A program made the translations under genes and the position numbers. 44,568 nucleotides of DNA from Burkholderiales bacterium (GTDB taxonomy: Bacteria; Pseudomonadota; Gammaproteobacteria; Burkholderiales; Burkholderiaceae_C). The stretch is taken from NCBI GenBank assembly GCA_028864885.1, contig JAGWLR010000021.1, positions 1 through 44,568 of the forward strand. Direction: 5' to 3'. The number at the start of each line of letters is the position of its first letter. The first letter of the stretch is position 1. This document shows positions 8,880 to 18,981 of the stretch, in pieces. The notes under the pieces are model-generated. The model ran no database searches. It saw only the letters and a program-made list of their open reading frames with translations, and was not told where the DNA came from.

Positions 8880-11198
8880 CTACTCGGCGGTCGCAGCCTC
8901 CGGCTTGGTCTTGTCGATCTTGCGATTGGGCTGGATGTCCAGCTTGACCTCAGGCTCGCCAGCACCATTGTCCACCACGTCAACGGTCAGTCGCCCGCCA
9001 TCGACCAAGCTGCCGAACAGCAGCTCGTCAGCCAAGGCACGGCGGACCGTGTCTTGAATCAAGCGCTGCATCGGGCGAGCCCCCATGAGTGGGTCGAAGC
9101 CCTTGCGAGCCAAGTGACGGCGCAGTGCGTCGGTGAAAGTGACTTCCACTTTCTTCTCGGCCAGTTGGCTCTCGAGTTGCAGCAGGAACTTGTCGACCAC
9201 CCGCAGGATGATCTCCTCGTCGAGCGGCTTGAAGCCCACAATCGCATCGAGACGGTTGCGGAACTCTGGCGTGAAGGTGCGCTTGATGTCGGCCATCTCG
9301 TCGCCTTGCTCGCGCTGGGTCGTGAAGCCAATGGTGGCCTTCTGCAGCGTTTCCGCACCGGCGTTGGTGGTCATGATGATCAACACGTTGCGGAAGTCGG
9401 TCTTGCGACCATTGTTGTCCGTCAGAGTGCCATGGTCCATCACCTGCAGCAAGATGTTGAAAACATCGGGGTGCGCCTTCTCGATCTCATCCAGCAGCAA
9501 CACCGCATGAGGCTTCTTCGAAATGGCTTCAGTCAGCAACCCACCTTGATCAAATCCGACATACCCTGGAGGCGCCCCGATCAAGCGACTGACCGCATGG
9601 CGCTCCATGTACTCAGACATGTCGAAGCGAATCAGCTCAATGCCCAGGATGTAGGCCAACTGCTTGGCCACCTCGGTCTTGCCCACCCCAGTGGGGCCGC
9701 TGAACAAGAAGCTGCCGATGGGCTTGTCGGGCTTACCCAAACCGGAGCGGGCCATCTTGATGGCGGCAGACAACGCATCAATGGCGGCGTCCTGACCAAA
9801 CACCACGCTCTTGAGGTCACGATCCAGGGTCTTGAGCTTCGAGCGATCATCACTCGACACACTGGTCGAGGGGATGCGGGCGATCTTGGCCACGATCTCT
9901 TCAACCTCGGCGCGGGTGATGGTCTTCTTCTGCTTGCTCTTGGGCAAGATGCGTTGCGCCGCACCGGCTTCGTCGATCACGTCAATGGCCTTGTCAGGCA
10001 GATGGCGGTCGTTGATGAACTTGGCAGACAGCTCGGCGGCCGCTTGCAAAGCACCGATGGCGTATTTCACGCTGTGATGCTCTTCGAAGCGCGACTTGAG
10101 CCCCTTGAGGATCTCGATCGTTTGCTCAACCGATGGCTCGACCACTTCGACCTTCTGGAAGCGACGAGACAAGGCGGCATCCTTCTCGAAGATGCCGCGG
10201 AACTCGGTGAACGTCGTCGCGCCAATGCACTTCAGCTGCCCTGAACTCAGCGCAGGCTTGAGCAGGTTGCTGGCGTCCAGCGTCCCGCCGGAAGCTGCCC
10301 CCGCACCGATCAAGGTGTGGATTTCGTCGATGAATAAAATCGCGCCGTGCTGCTCTTTCAGCTGCTTGATGACGGCCTTCAGGCGCTGCTCGAAATCGCC
10401 GCGGTACTTGGTACCGGCGAGCAGAGCCCCCATGTCGAGCGCATAGACCTCGGCATCGGCCAGCACCTCAGGCACATCCTTTTGAGTGATGCGCCACGCC
10501 AAACCTTCGGCAATCGCGGTTTTACCGACACCGGCTTCGCCGACCAGCAGAGGGTTGTTTTTGCGGCGACGGCACAGCACTTGAATGACGCGCTCGACTT
10601 CAGTCTCACGGCCAATGAGCGGGTCAATCTTACCCTCGCGAGCCAGTTGATTGAGGTTTTGCGTGTACTGCTCAAGCGGAGACGCTTTGCCTTCGGCTTC
10701 TTCCTTCTCGGCATCGGCCCCGCCCGATTCGGGCGACGACTTGGCTGACTCAGGAGGATCCGCCTTGCGGATGCCGTGGGCGATGAAATTGACCACATCC
10801 AGGCGCGTCACCCCCTGCTGGTGCAGGTAGTACACGGCGTGAGAGTCCTTCTCGCCAAAGATGGCCACCAGCACGTTGGCACCGGTGACTTCCTTTTTGC
10901 CGCTGCCAGAGGACTGGACGTGCATGATGGCACGCTGAATCACCCGCTGAAAACCCAGCGTGGGCTGCGTATCGACCTCGTCGGTTCCGCCCACGGTCGG
11001 GGTGTTGTCGCGAATGAACTGATCCAGGTTCTTGCGCAACTCATCCAGGTTGGCCGCGCAGGCTTTCAACACCTCGGAAGCAGAGGGGTTGTCGATCAAA
11101 GCCAACAGCAAATGTTCGACGGTGATGAACTCGTGACGTTGCTGTCGGGCCTCGACGAAGGCCATGTGCAAACTCACTTCCAACTCTTGCGCAATCAT
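8880..11198 (-). CDS. clpA: ATP-dependent Clp protease ATP-binding subunit ClpA
   Basis: 772 aa, close to E. coli ClpA. It unfolds substrates and feeds them to ClpP. The N-domain ([14 protein letters not shown]) contacts ClpS. The first AAA+ module has Walker [11 protein letters not shown] and Walker B FIDEIH. The second has [10 protein letters not shown] and [10 protein letters not shown]. The ClpP-docking loop appears as IGF, within [10 protein letters not shown] chose the ATG at 11198 because it gives the canonical N-terminus and overlaps the clpS stop as ATGA. An upstream ATG at 11216 lies inside clpS. The C-terminal tail is rich in Lys, Pro, Ala and Glu. clpP is not in the window. Confidence 0.97.
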   Translation of the reverse strand: MIAQELEVSLHMAFVEARQQRHEFITVEHLLLALIDNPSASEVLKACAANLDELRKNLDQFIRDNTPTVGGTDEVDTQPTLGFQRVIQRAIMHVQSSGSGKKEVTGANVLVAIFGEKDSHAVYYLHQQGVTRLDVVNFIAHGIRKADPPESAKSSPESGGADAEKEEAEGKASPLEQYTQNLNQLAREGKIDPLIGRETEVERVIQVLCRRRKNNPLLVGEAGVGKTAIAEGLAWRITQKDVPEVLADAEVYALDMGALLAGTKYRGDFEQRLKAVIKQLKEQHGAILFIDEIHTLIGAGAASGGTLDASNLLKPALSSGQLKCIGATTFTEFRGIFEKDAALSRRFQKVEVVEPSVEQTIEILKGLKSRFEEHHSVKYAIGALQAAAELSAKFINDRHLPDKAIDVIDEAGAAQRILPKSKQKKTITRAEVEEIVAKIARIPSTSVSSDDRSKLKTLDRDLKSVVFGQDAAIDALSAAIKMARSGLGKPDKPIGSFLFSGPTGVGKTEVAKQLAYILGIELIRFDMSEYMERHAVSRLIGAPPGYVGFDQGGLLTEAISKKPHAVLLLDEIEKAHPDVFNILLQVMDHGTLTDNNGRKTDFRNVLIIMTTNAGAETLQKATIGFTTQREQGDEMADIKRTFTPEFRNRLDAIVGFKPLDEEIILRVVDKFLLQLESQLAEKKVEVTFTDALRRHLARKGFDPLMGARPMQRLIQDTVRRALADELLFGSLVDGGRLTVDVVDNGAGEPEVKLDIQPNRKIDKTKPEAATAE

Positions 11199-11548
11199 GC
11201 GGTCTCCAGAATGCACTGCAGGGGATGCCCGGCGCGCCGGGCGGCGGCAAGAACGAGTTCGACCTTAGTGGCCGCGACATCTTTGGTATAGACACCGCAC
11301 ACACCACGACCCTCGTGGTGGATTTTCAGCATGATCTGCGTCGCCGTTTCGATATCGTGACGGAAATACTCTTGTAACACCAGAACCACGAACTCCATTG
11401 GTGTGAAATCGTCGTTGAGCATCACGACTTGAAACAAGCGCGGAGGCTCAACAGCCAACTTTTCCTGTTCTGCCACGACCGCACCTTGCCCGTCCTCTGA
11501 AGGATTGCCGGGCCGGTTTGCTGTCGCAGGGGGCAACCGTTTCGTCAT
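11195..11548 (-). CDS. clpS: ClpA adaptor protein ClpS
   Basis: 117 aa. ClpS brings N-degron substrates to ClpA and blocks other substrates. The core runs from [20 protein letters not shown] to [14 protein letters not shown], with the Asn-Asp-Asp and His residues (KIHHEGRG) used to bind N-terminal residues. The first 35 residues form a variable extension. The stop overlaps clpA by 4 bp. There is no Shine-Dalgarno sequence. Instead a promoter -10 element ends six bases before the ATG, so the transcript is predicted to begin at the start codon itself. Confidence 0.95.
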   Translation of the reverse strand: MTKRLPPATANRPGNPSEDGQGAVVAEQEKLAVEPPRLFQVVMLNDDFTPMEFVVLVLQEYFRHDIETATQIMLKIHHEGRGVCGVYTKDVAATKVELVLAAARRAGHPLQCILETA

Positions 11549-11554
11549 GAAATC

Positions 11555-11584
11555 ATTCTAAGAGAGGCGCTTCCTTCATGTCAT
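11555..11584 (-). promoter_or_regulatory. Predicted sigma-70 promoter of clpS-clpA (leaderless)
   Basis: Read on the minus strand: -35 ATGACA (11584-11579), an 18-base spacer, and -10 TAGAAT (11560-11555). If TAGAAT occupies -12 to -7, +1 falls at 11548, the A of the clpS ATG. Both hexamers match five of six consensus positions. Confidence 0.55.
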
Positions 11585-11788
11585 GCCATCTTGGGGTGTC
11601 CGCCCTCATATCAAGGGCATGAAATTCACGGTGAGAACCGAACTTTTCTCCGTACCAAGATTCGCATGACGAACCCAGTCTGTCCGAACCGAACACACCT
11701 CAACAAAAGAGGGGCAATTTATCGCGACATTTTCACATTGCGAAACATTTCTGTTGCGCAAACTGCTTGTTTTTAGGCGTAAGTTCGC

Positions 11789-11817
11789 TTGACAGCCCCA
11801 GATACCCCTCAGAAAAT
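11789..11817 (+). promoter_or_regulatory. Possible promoter of the cold-shock gene
   Basis: A perfect -35 TTGACA at 11789-11794 is followed after 17 bases by a weak -10 candidate GAAAAT (11812-11817). This would give a short leader of about 20 nt ending in the strong ribosome site AGGAGG. No long CspA-type leader is evident from this promoter. Another start further upstream in the 295-bp gap (11549-11843) is possible. I see nothing else certain in that gap apart from the clpS promoter. Confidence 0.4.
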
Positions 11818-11843
11818 GTGAACAAATTCACAGGAGGGACAGT

Positions 11844-12137
11844 ATGGCCACAGGCACTGTCAAGTGGTTCAATGATGCCAAGGGTTTTGGTTTCATTGAA
11901 CCGGATCAGGGCGGCGGAGACGTGTTTGCCCATTTTTCGGCCATCCAGATGGATGGGTTTCGTACCCTCAAGCAAGGATCAAAGGTCAGCTATGAACTCG
12001 TAGCCGGCCCCAAAGGCATGCTTGCGCAAAACATTCAGCCTATTGAAGAAGGCAGCAACACGGAAAGTGCCCCGGACGCACTGTCCGACATGCATTTCAG
12101 GGACCATGTTGGGTCCACAAGGAGCCTGCAGCACTGA
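11844..12137 (+). CDS. Cold-shock-domain protein with C-terminal extension
   Basis: 97 aa. Residues 1-67 form a cold-shock domain with RNP1 (KGFGFIEP) and RNP2 (VFAHF), which bind single-stranded nucleic acid. Such proteins act as RNA chaperones or antiterminators. A roughly 30-residue tail ([13 protein letters not shown] onward) without a recognisable domain follows, longer than the compact 67-70 aa CspA type. The ATG is preceded by a strong AGGAGG site. It is a single-gene unit with its own promoter region and a strong terminator. Whether it is cold-induced or constitutive cannot be told from sequence. Confidence 0.93.
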   Translation: MATGTVKWFNDAKGFGFIEPDQGGGDVFAHFSAIQMDGFRTLKQGSKVSYELVAGPKGMLAQNIQPIEEGSNTESAPDALSDMHFRDHVGSTRSLQH

Positions 12138-12157
12138 CCATCCTCTGCAGAGACAAA

Positions 12158-12186
12158 AAAAGCCCGCTGTTTCAGCGGGCTTTTTG
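12158..12186. terminator. Bidirectional rho-independent terminator, csp/icd
   Basis: A 13-bp perfect stem (AAAAAGCCCGCTG at 12158-12170 with CAGCGGGCTTTTT at 12174-12186) and a 3-base loop, with A and T runs on each side. It separates the convergent cold-shock and icd genes. Confidence 0.92.
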
Positions 12187-12218
12187 TTGATGGGGCGAAA
12201 CTCGTCACCCCACCGGCA

Positions 12219-13472
<1,254 letters not shown>

Positions 13473-13640
13473 GACTGTGGTCTCCGCGTTTGGCGTTTCC
13501 GTAAAACTGCGTTGCCATGGATATCGGCAACGCGTAAATCATTCTACGCCAGGGGGTACCAATATCATCCGAATAAACCTGATGTAGTCAGGTCAGTAAC
13601 GCCAATATTCCCACCCGAAATGACGTTTACTTGACTCACT

Positions 13641-14330
13641 TTAACCACACCAGGCTTGCCACTGCGCATACAAGTGATGAAACAGCCCCCAGGCTGCGAT
13701 GCCTGCCAGTGTCAGACCTGAAAGCCGAATGGCCCATTGGGGATGCTCTCGGTTGCTGCCACGCAACCAGCGCATCAGTTTGGGGGCAAGCCAAACGCCC
13801 ACGCCACTGGGGATGGCAAACGCCGCCATGACCAGCGCACCGCCCCATACAGTGGGCGCTAATGCGGCCACCACCACAGCCCCATACAACAGACCACAGG
13901 GCAACAAGGCCCAGCCCATTCCGGCCAATACCGGTGCCGTGCGGCTGATCCATGGGCTCACACCCTGCCCCGCCGTGGCTCGCCCCCAGCGTTGGCGAAG
14001 TTGGTGATAAAGGTCCAGCCCCAGGTCATCCAGTTGGCGGGGGATCACGCCCGAGATCAGCAGCCACAAGCCCAGCAGCACGGCCATCGCCTGAGCGATC
14101 AACCAAAAGGGTTTGAGGAAAGCGACCTCGCGGCTCCACTGCGACACCCACCCCGCACTGGCCGCCACCACGGCACCCAGCACGACATAGCCCAACAGTC
14201 GCCCCAACAGGGCTGATAGCGGAACCGGGCGTTGCAGCGCTGCAGCACAAGGCATACCGCACATGGCGGCGCAATGTGGCGCACCACTGAGCCCCATGAG
14301 GAAAGCAGAGAGGATCAGGCCCCACAGCAT
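13641..14330 (-). CDS. DsbD/TauE-like membrane protein with Cys-rich N-terminus
   Basis: 229 aa, with about six hydrophobic segments. The N-terminus carries GAPHCAAMCGMPC (residues 16-28), a His/Cys motif seen in the DsbD_2/UreH-like branch often labelled sulfite exporter TauE/SafE. Genes of this type commonly sit beside cbb3-oxidase assembly genes. Here it follows hemN by 30 bp on the same strand, near fnr and the cco cluster. A role in copper or heme-oxidase biogenesis is therefore an inference from context, not sulfite export as the common label suggests. Downstream there is only a weak stem-loop before the icd promoter region. Confidence 0.78.
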   Translation of the reverse strand: MLWGLILSAFLMGLSGAPHCAAMCGMPCAAALQRPVPLSALLGRLLGYVVLGAVVAASAGWVSQWSREVAFLKPFWLIAQAMAVLLGLWLLISGVIPRQLDDLGLDLYHQLRQRWGRATAGQGVSPWISRTAPVLAGMGWALLPCGLLYGAVVVAALAPTVWGGALVMAAFAIPSGVGVWLAPKLMRWLRGSNREHPQWAIRLSGLTLAGIAAWGLFHHLYAQWQAWCG

Positions 14331-14360
14331 CGCGAGCCCCTTCCAGCACGAATCAAAAAA

Positions 14361-15785
14361 TCAAATGATTCGGGAGAAACGTTCGACGGTTCGGTCGGCC
14401 TGCAAATAGCGGTCGAAAACCATGGCGATGGCGCGCACGAAATACCACCCCAGATCGGTAACACGAACACCGTCAGACTCCGGTTGCACAAGCCCCGACT
14501 CGACGAGCGGCTCCAGCTGACGCAACTCCGACGCGAAGTATTGCTTGAAATCGATCAGGTAGGCCAATTCGATGGACTCAAAATCGACGCGCCCCTGGCA
14601 CATGATGGCCATGATCACGGCGCGACGAACCAAGTCATCTCGGCTCAGCGTGAGCCCACGAACCACAGGCAACTCGCCTCGCTTGAGCGAGTCATAGTAT
14701 TCATCGAGCGTCTTGGCGTTCTGGCTGTAATGTGGCCCGATGCGACCGATGGCCGACACACCCAGAGCAATCAAATCGCTGTCTGGGTAAGTGCTGTACC
14801 CCTGGAAATTACGGTGCAAGCGCCCTTGTCGCTTGGCCACACTCAAACTGTCATCGTGCAGGGCGAAATGATCCATGCCGATGTAGTCGTATCCGGTGCT
14901 GCCAAAAGCATCAATGGCCATGGACAACATGGTGATTTTGTCGCCGGCCTTGGGCAAGGCTGCTGCATCGATCCGCCGTTGCGGCTTGAAGCGCTGAGGC
15001 AAGTGCGCATAGGCGTACAACGCAATGCGGTCGGGTTTGATTGAAATCACCTGATCCAAGGTGCGCCGAAAGCTCTCCAACGTTTGCTGAGGCAAGCCAT
15101 AGATCAGATCCATGTTGATGGAGGTGAACCCCTCAGCCCGGGCCGCTTGCATCAATTGTGCAACCTGCTCAAACGGTTGAACACGGTGAACCGCCTGCTG
15201 CACGGCCGGATCGAAATCCTGCACACCGAAGCTCAAACGATTGAACCCGATGGCGGCCAAACGCTTGAGCCGCCCGGCATCGATCGTGCGCGGGTCAATT
15301 TCGATGGCGTACTCCCCTCCAGGCACAAACCGGAAGGCGGTTTGGAGCATGGCGATCAATTGCTCAAGCTCATCGTCCGAAAGAAAAGTCGGGCTGCCTC
15401 CACCCAAGTGAAGCTGCGAAACCGGCTGACCCCGTCCGATTTTCTGGGTCACCAATTCAACTTCGGTTGCCAAGGCTTTGAGATAAGCCTCAGATCGCTC
15501 ATGGTGTTTGGTAATGATCTTGTTGCAAGCGCAGTAATAGCAAAGCGATTCGCAGAACGGAATGTGGACATAAACCGACAGAGGCGTCGCTGCGCCACCC
15601 GCCATCCCCTCTGCTCGCTGTGTCAGTGCCTGGTTGTATTGCCCAGGGCCAAAGGCCTCCACAAACCGATCCGCCGTCGGATAAGAGGTGTACCGGGGGC
15701 CCGCCACATCCAGCCGGGAAAGCACGTCCGGCGAAATGTGTGGAAGAGTAGTACTGGTGTTAGAAAGCAGGACGGATTCACTCAT
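14361..15785 (-). CDS. hemN: Oxygen-independent coproporphyrinogen III oxidase HemN
   Basis: 474 aa. This radical-SAM enzyme converts coproporphyrinogen III to protoporphyrinogen IX without oxygen, so heme can be made under micro-aerobic conditions. The HemN signature C78-x3-C82-x2-C85-x-C87 (in PFCESLCYYCACNK) is complete: three Cys bind the 4Fe-4S cluster. GGGSPTFLS (SAM binding) and the full-length C-terminal HemN domain are present, separating it from the shorter HemW. It diverges from fnr across 97 bp containing an FNR-type box, consistent with oxygen control. The DsbD-like membrane gene follows 30 bp downstream. Confidence 0.95.
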   Translation of the reverse strand: MSESVLLSNTSTTLPHISPDVLSRLDVAGPRYTSYPTADRFVEAFGPGQYNQALTQRAEGMAGGAATPLSVYVHIPFCESLCYYCACNKIITKHHERSEAYLKALATEVELVTQKIGRGQPVSQLHLGGGSPTFLSDDELEQLIAMLQTAFRFVPGGEYAIEIDPRTIDAGRLKRLAAIGFNRLSFGVQDFDPAVQQAVHRVQPFEQVAQLMQAARAEGFTSINMDLIYGLPQQTLESFRRTLDQVISIKPDRIALYAYAHLPQRFKPQRRIDAAALPKAGDKITMLSMAIDAFGSTGYDYIGMDHFALHDDSLSVAKRQGRLHRNFQGYSTYPDSDLIALGVSAIGRIGPHYSQNAKTLDEYYDSLKRGELPVVRGLTLSRDDLVRRAVIMAIMCQGRVDFESIELAYLIDFKQYFASELRQLEPLVESGLVQPESDGVRVTDLGWYFVRAIAMVFDRYLQADRTVERFSRII

Positions 15786-15819
15786 GCGCCGGACTGTGCC
15801 AAACTCGCACCATGCAGGG

Positions 15820-15833
15820 TTGATCTAGCTCAA
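15820..15833. promoter_or_regulatory. FNR-type box between hemN and fnr
   Basis: TTGATCTAGCTCAA differs from the FNR consensus TTGAT-N4-ATCAA by one base. Relative to fnr, an AACAAT -10 candidate at 15855-15860 would place the box at about -40.5, near the class II position, with a 16-nt leader. Relative to hemN it is centred 41 bp before the start codon, which is too close for class II activation of a leadered hemN message. Confidence 0.65.
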
Positions 15834-15882
15834 GGTCGTCGCCAGAGATCTGGCAACAATCGTGCAACCTTTGAGGTTCCTC

Positions 15883-16695
15883 ATGTTGAATAGCTCCATT
15901 CCTATCGTCTCGAACAACGAGACACACGATCACTGTCAACACTCGAAAGGCGAAAACTACGGTTCAGGCCCCGGCCCACTGAAGTACGAGTCGTTCAAAG
16001 TTGCCTGCTCCAGTTGCAATCTGCGTGAACTTTGCCTGCCTGTAGGCCTGACGCAGCCTCAATTGAGTCACCTGGATTCCTTGGTCGCCACGCGCAAGTC
16101 GGTGAAGCGTGGAGACGCCCTTTTCCACTCCGGCGACCCTTTCCGCTCGGTCTACGCGGTGCGAACTGGCTTTTTCAAGACCCGCATTTCGGCCGAAGAT
16201 GGCCGCGATCAGGTCACCGGCTTCCAAATGGCTGGTGAGCTGATCGGTCTGGATGGCATCAGCACCGACCGGCACGCCTGCGACGCGATCGCCCTCGAAG
16301 ACTCCCAGGTCTGCGTGATCCCATACAACCAGCTTGAAGACCTGTCTCGCGAGTTTTCAGACTTGCAGCATCAGTTCCACAAGATCATGAGCCGCGAAAT
16401 TGTGCGCGACCACGGCGTGATGCTCTTGCTGGGCAGCATGCGGGCCGAAGAACGACTGGCGGCCTTCCTGTTGAATCTGACGCAGCGCTTGCATGCTCGG
16501 GGGTTCTCGTCGTCGGCGCTGGTTTTGCGGATGACACGCGAAGAAATCGGCAGCTACCTTGGCTTGAAGCTGGAAACCGTGAGCCGGACCTTCTCAAAAT
16601 TCCAAGAAGAAGGCCTGCTGGAAGTCAAACAGCGCGACATCCGCATCACCGACGAAGCTGGATTGAAGGCCCTGGTCAACAGCGTCCGCTGCTGA
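15883..16695 (+). CDS. fnr: FNR-type oxygen-sensing transcription regulator
   Basis: 270 aa from the ATG at 15883, preceded by GAGG. An upstream GTG at 15862 is less likely. FNR senses oxygen through a 4Fe-4S cluster and activates micro-aerobic genes as a dimer. The cluster cysteines are Cys42, Cys45 and Cys51 (CSSCNLRELC) with Cys144 (SQVCVIP), matching E. coli Cys20/23/29/122. The cyclic-nucleotide-like fold follows, then a Crp-type helix-turn-helix with MTREEIGSYLGLKLETVSR, whose E-SR recognition residues predict TTGAT-type sites. Such boxes occur near hemN/fnr, ccoN and ccoG. The gene ends before a strong terminator. Confidence 0.96.
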   Translation: MLNSSIPIVSNNETHDHCQHSKGENYGSGPGPLKYESFKVACSSCNLRELCLPVGLTQPQLSHLDSLVATRKSVKRGDALFHSGDPFRSVYAVRTGFFKTRISAEDGRDQVTGFQMAGELIGLDGISTDRHACDAIALEDSQVCVIPYNQLEDLSREFSDLQHQFHKIMSREIVRDHGVMLLLGSMRAEERLAAFLLNLTQRLHARGFSSSALVLRMTREEIGSYLGLKLETVSRTFSKFQEEGLLEVKQRDIRITDEAGLKALVNSVRC

Positions 16696-16715
16696 CGCGA
16701 TTCGTTGGCCCATGC

Positions 16716-16742
16716 AAAAGCCCGCCAGCAGGCGGGCTTTTT
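16716..16742. terminator. Rho-independent terminator downstream of fnr
   Basis: Stem AAAAGCCCGCC (16716-16726), loop AGCA, stem GGCGGGCTTTT from 16731, continuing into T residues to 16742. It lies between fnr and a convergent small membrane-protein gene and can serve both. Confidence 0.9.
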
Positions 16743-16759
16743 ACTTGAAGGGCGAGAAC

Positions 16760-17104
16760 TCAAGCCATGGAGCGCGCATGTTGCCGCTGACGGCGCTGAT
16801 GCGTGCGGCGCGACGCGCCACGAGCCGTTCTAGCCGCACCGGTTGGGGAAGAATCCAGTTCAGCAGACGAATCCTTGCCCGTGCTTCCAGCTTGCATCAT
16901 CCAGTGACTTAACAGAGCTGATACGGCCACCAAGGCCCAAAACAAGAAGAACGCCAAGGTGTAAACAGCCTGAGAGCCGAGCTGCAAGCTGCCAAACGAC
17001 AGCGCAGAAGGATCAACCCAGGCAAACACAACCATCTCGATCAAGCCGGCCACGATAAACGCCGGCCACAGGATTTGCGCAACATGCAGAGAACGCTGAC
17101 TCAT
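16760..17104 (-). CDS. Small membrane protein with basic tail, unknown function
   Basis: 114 aa from the ATG at 17104. Another ATG at 17119 would add five residues. I do not recognise a named family. Two hydrophobic helices (about residues 10-30 and 45-65) are followed by a hydrophilic tail very rich in Arg, Gln and Ser (ASRRTHQRRQRQHARS), which should face the cytoplasm. It is the last gene of the minus-strand ccoG-fixH run, 81 bp below the FixH-like gene, and stops just before the fnr terminator. Context suggests a link to the cbb3 oxidase or micro-aerobic membrane, but nothing in the sequence shows a function. Confidence 0.65.
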   Translation of the reverse strand: MSQRSLHVAQILWPAFIVAGLIEMVVFAWVDPSALSFGSLQLGSQAVYTLAFFLFWALVAVSALLSHWMMQAGSTGKDSSAELDSSPTGAARTARGASRRTHQRRQRQHARSMA

Positions 17105-17185
17105 TCGGCAAACCTTCAACAGGTGGGTATGCCGACATATTCCTACCGGAAAGCGTTCAATGCTTGAGGAAATACCCTACGCGAC

Positions 17186-17461
17186 TCAATGCTGTGTCCG
17201 TTGCATGGCCTTTTCGGCCGCCTGATTTCGCCCCTGGATAGCCGGCGACATGCTGGTCGGCTCATTTTGCGACTTGGAGACGTCCAGCACCGGATCCACA
17301 TGCTTGATGGCCAAAGAGGCGGTGAACAGCGAAGCAACGACCACCGCCGCCGGCCCGCCAATCACCATCCAGACGATTGGCAATCGATACCAGGGCGGGT
17401 TATTGGCTGGCTGATTTGCCGACATGCCTTGCGCTTTCAGTTTTGCGTCATTCATAAACAT
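17186..17461 (-). CDS. Short FixH-like membrane protein
   Basis: 91 aa. The segment PPWYRLPIVWMVIGGPAAVV followed by a single transmembrane helix and HVDPVLD resembles the short FixH-like proteins found after ccoG in beta-proteobacteria. CcoH/FixH proteins help assemble or stabilise the cbb3 oxidase. This one is shorter than the roughly 150-aa FixH and lacks most of the periplasmic domain, so the assignment rests on the N-terminal pattern and position, 13 bp after ccoG. The tail is Gln- and Ala-rich. The start is the ATG at 17461. ATGs at 17455 and 17425 are alternatives. Confidence 0.65.
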   Translation of the reverse strand: MFMNDAKLKAQGMSANQPANNPPWYRLPIVWMVIGGPAAVVVASLFTASLAIKHVDPVLDVSKSQNEPTSMSPAIQGRNQAAEKAMQRTQH

Positions 17462-17474
17462 TCCAATCCAAACA

Positions 17475-18953
17475 TCAACGTGGAACCATGAAGGTCGTAC
17501 GTTCTCGCAGGTCTATTTGCGGCTCGTCGCCTTGCCGCAGTTGTTCAATCAACATCGTCATGGAGTGAGCCCCGGTACCTAGCCTGGCTGCCACCTCGGG
17601 CGGCACGCGAACGGCCACGGGAACCCAACGTGCCTCAGCAGGCGCCAGCACAATGTCTTCACCGCCATTGAGCACCGCCTGGGGCAATTGCTCCACGCCA
17701 ACCCGGTAGCGCTGCGGCAACTCGCTGGCATTCATCAATTGCACTTGATAAACGTTTTCGACAAAGCCGTCGTCCACGATCCGGGCCAGTGCGCCACGAT
17801 CCCGAACGATGTCCACCCGGAAAGGCGTCCGAGTCAACAAGCTGAACATGAAGGCTCCCATCACCACCACCAAGATGCCGGTGTAGATCAACACGCGCGG
17901 GCGCGCGATCCGTTGCCACATCTTCTTGCCGCCCCACCCTTTGTCAAGGGCATTGAGCGTGGCATAGCGAATCAGCCCTCGAGGCGAGCCGACCTTGTCC
18001 ATCACAGAATCGCAAACATCGATGCAGGCTGCACAGCCAATGCACTCATACTGCAGCCCCTTGCGGATGTCGATGCCGGTTGGACACACCTGTACGCACA
18101 GCGTGCAATCGATGCAATCACCCAAGCCCAACGCTTTCGGGTCTGCCTTGCGCGACCGCGACCCACGGGGCTCACCACGCTTGGTGTCATAGCTCACGAT
18201 CAAAGTATCGCGGTCGAACATGGCGCTCTGGAATCGAGCATATGGACACATGTATTTGCAGACCTGCTCACGCATGTAGCCCGCATTGCCATAAGTGGCA
18301 AAGCCATAGAACAACACCCAGAAGGTTTCCCAGGGGCCCAGTCCAAATGAGACGACCTCGCTGGCCAGCACGCGGATCGGCGTGAAATAGCCGACGAAAG
18401 TGAAGCCAGTCCAAAGCGCCAAGGCAAGCCAGGATGCATGCTTGCCGGCCTTGCGCCACAACTTGCCAAAGCTGAAGGCAGATTTGTCGAGCTTCATGCG
18501 TTTGACTCGATCGCCTTCGAATCGACGCTCGATCCACATGAAGATCTCGGTGTAGACGGTTTGTGGGCAGGCATAGCCGCACCACAGGCGCCCGGCTACT
18601 GCCGTGAACAGAAACAGGCTGTAGGCCGAGATGATGAGCAAACCCGTGAGATAGATGAAATCCTGCGGGTAAAGAACCAGCTTGAACAGATAAAACCGCC
18701 GCCCCCCCAGATCGAAGAGCACGGCCTGACGATCACCCCAGGTCAGCCAGGGCAAGCCATAGAAAATGATTTGCGTGAACCAGACGATGACCCATCGCCA
18801 CTTCACAAACCACCCAGCCACCTCGCGCGGGTAGAGCTTTTCGGATTTCTTGTAAAGGGACACCAATTCTTCATGCGTCGCAGCGGCATTCGGATCTGGC
18901 TGGATCGGAATGACCCGACTGGTCGCGTCTTGGGAGGATGTCGATTCACTCAT
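17475..18953 (-). CDS. ccoG: Cytochrome c oxidase accessory protein CcoG (FixG)
   Basis: 492 aa. CcoG is a membrane iron-sulfur protein required for cbb3 oxidase maturation, linked in other bacteria to copper reduction for the catalytic subunit. Transmembrane helices in the N-terminal half surround WCGYACPQTVYTE. Two 4Fe-4S ferredoxin motifs follow (CIDCTLCVQVCPTGIDIRKG and CIGCAACIDVC), then a further helix and an Ig-like C-terminal domain. It is preceded by a 129-bp gap holding a near-perfect FNR box within a large inverted repeat, so it may have its own oxygen-regulated promoter despite following ccoP. Confidence 0.95.
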   Translation of the reverse strand: MSESTSSQDATSRVIPIQPDPNAAATHEELVSLYKKSEKLYPREVAGWFVKWRWVIVWFTQIIFYGLPWLTWGDRQAVLFDLGGRRFYLFKLVLYPQDFIYLTGLLIISAYSLFLFTAVAGRLWCGYACPQTVYTEIFMWIERRFEGDRVKRMKLDKSAFSFGKLWRKAGKHASWLALALWTGFTFVGYFTPIRVLASEVVSFGLGPWETFWVLFYGFATYGNAGYMREQVCKYMCPYARFQSAMFDRDTLIVSYDTKRGEPRGSRSRKADPKALGLGDCIDCTLCVQVCPTGIDIRKGLQYECIGCAACIDVCDSVMDKVGSPRGLIRYATLNALDKGWGGKKMWQRIARPRVLIYTGILVVVMGAFMFSLLTRTPFRVDIVRDRGALARIVDDGFVENVYQVQLMNASELPQRYRVGVEQLPQAVLNGGEDIVLAPAEARWVPVAVRVPPEVAARLGTGAHSMTMLIEQLRQGDEPQIDLRERTTFMVPR

Positions 18954-18981
18954 AAGTTTGTGCGAAATTTAGACCCACTCA

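Noticed and set aside
13577-13593. Stem ACCTGA/TCAGGT as a terminator for the DsbD-like gene
   Set aside because: Only six pairs with a short, interrupted T-run; too weak to list as a terminator.
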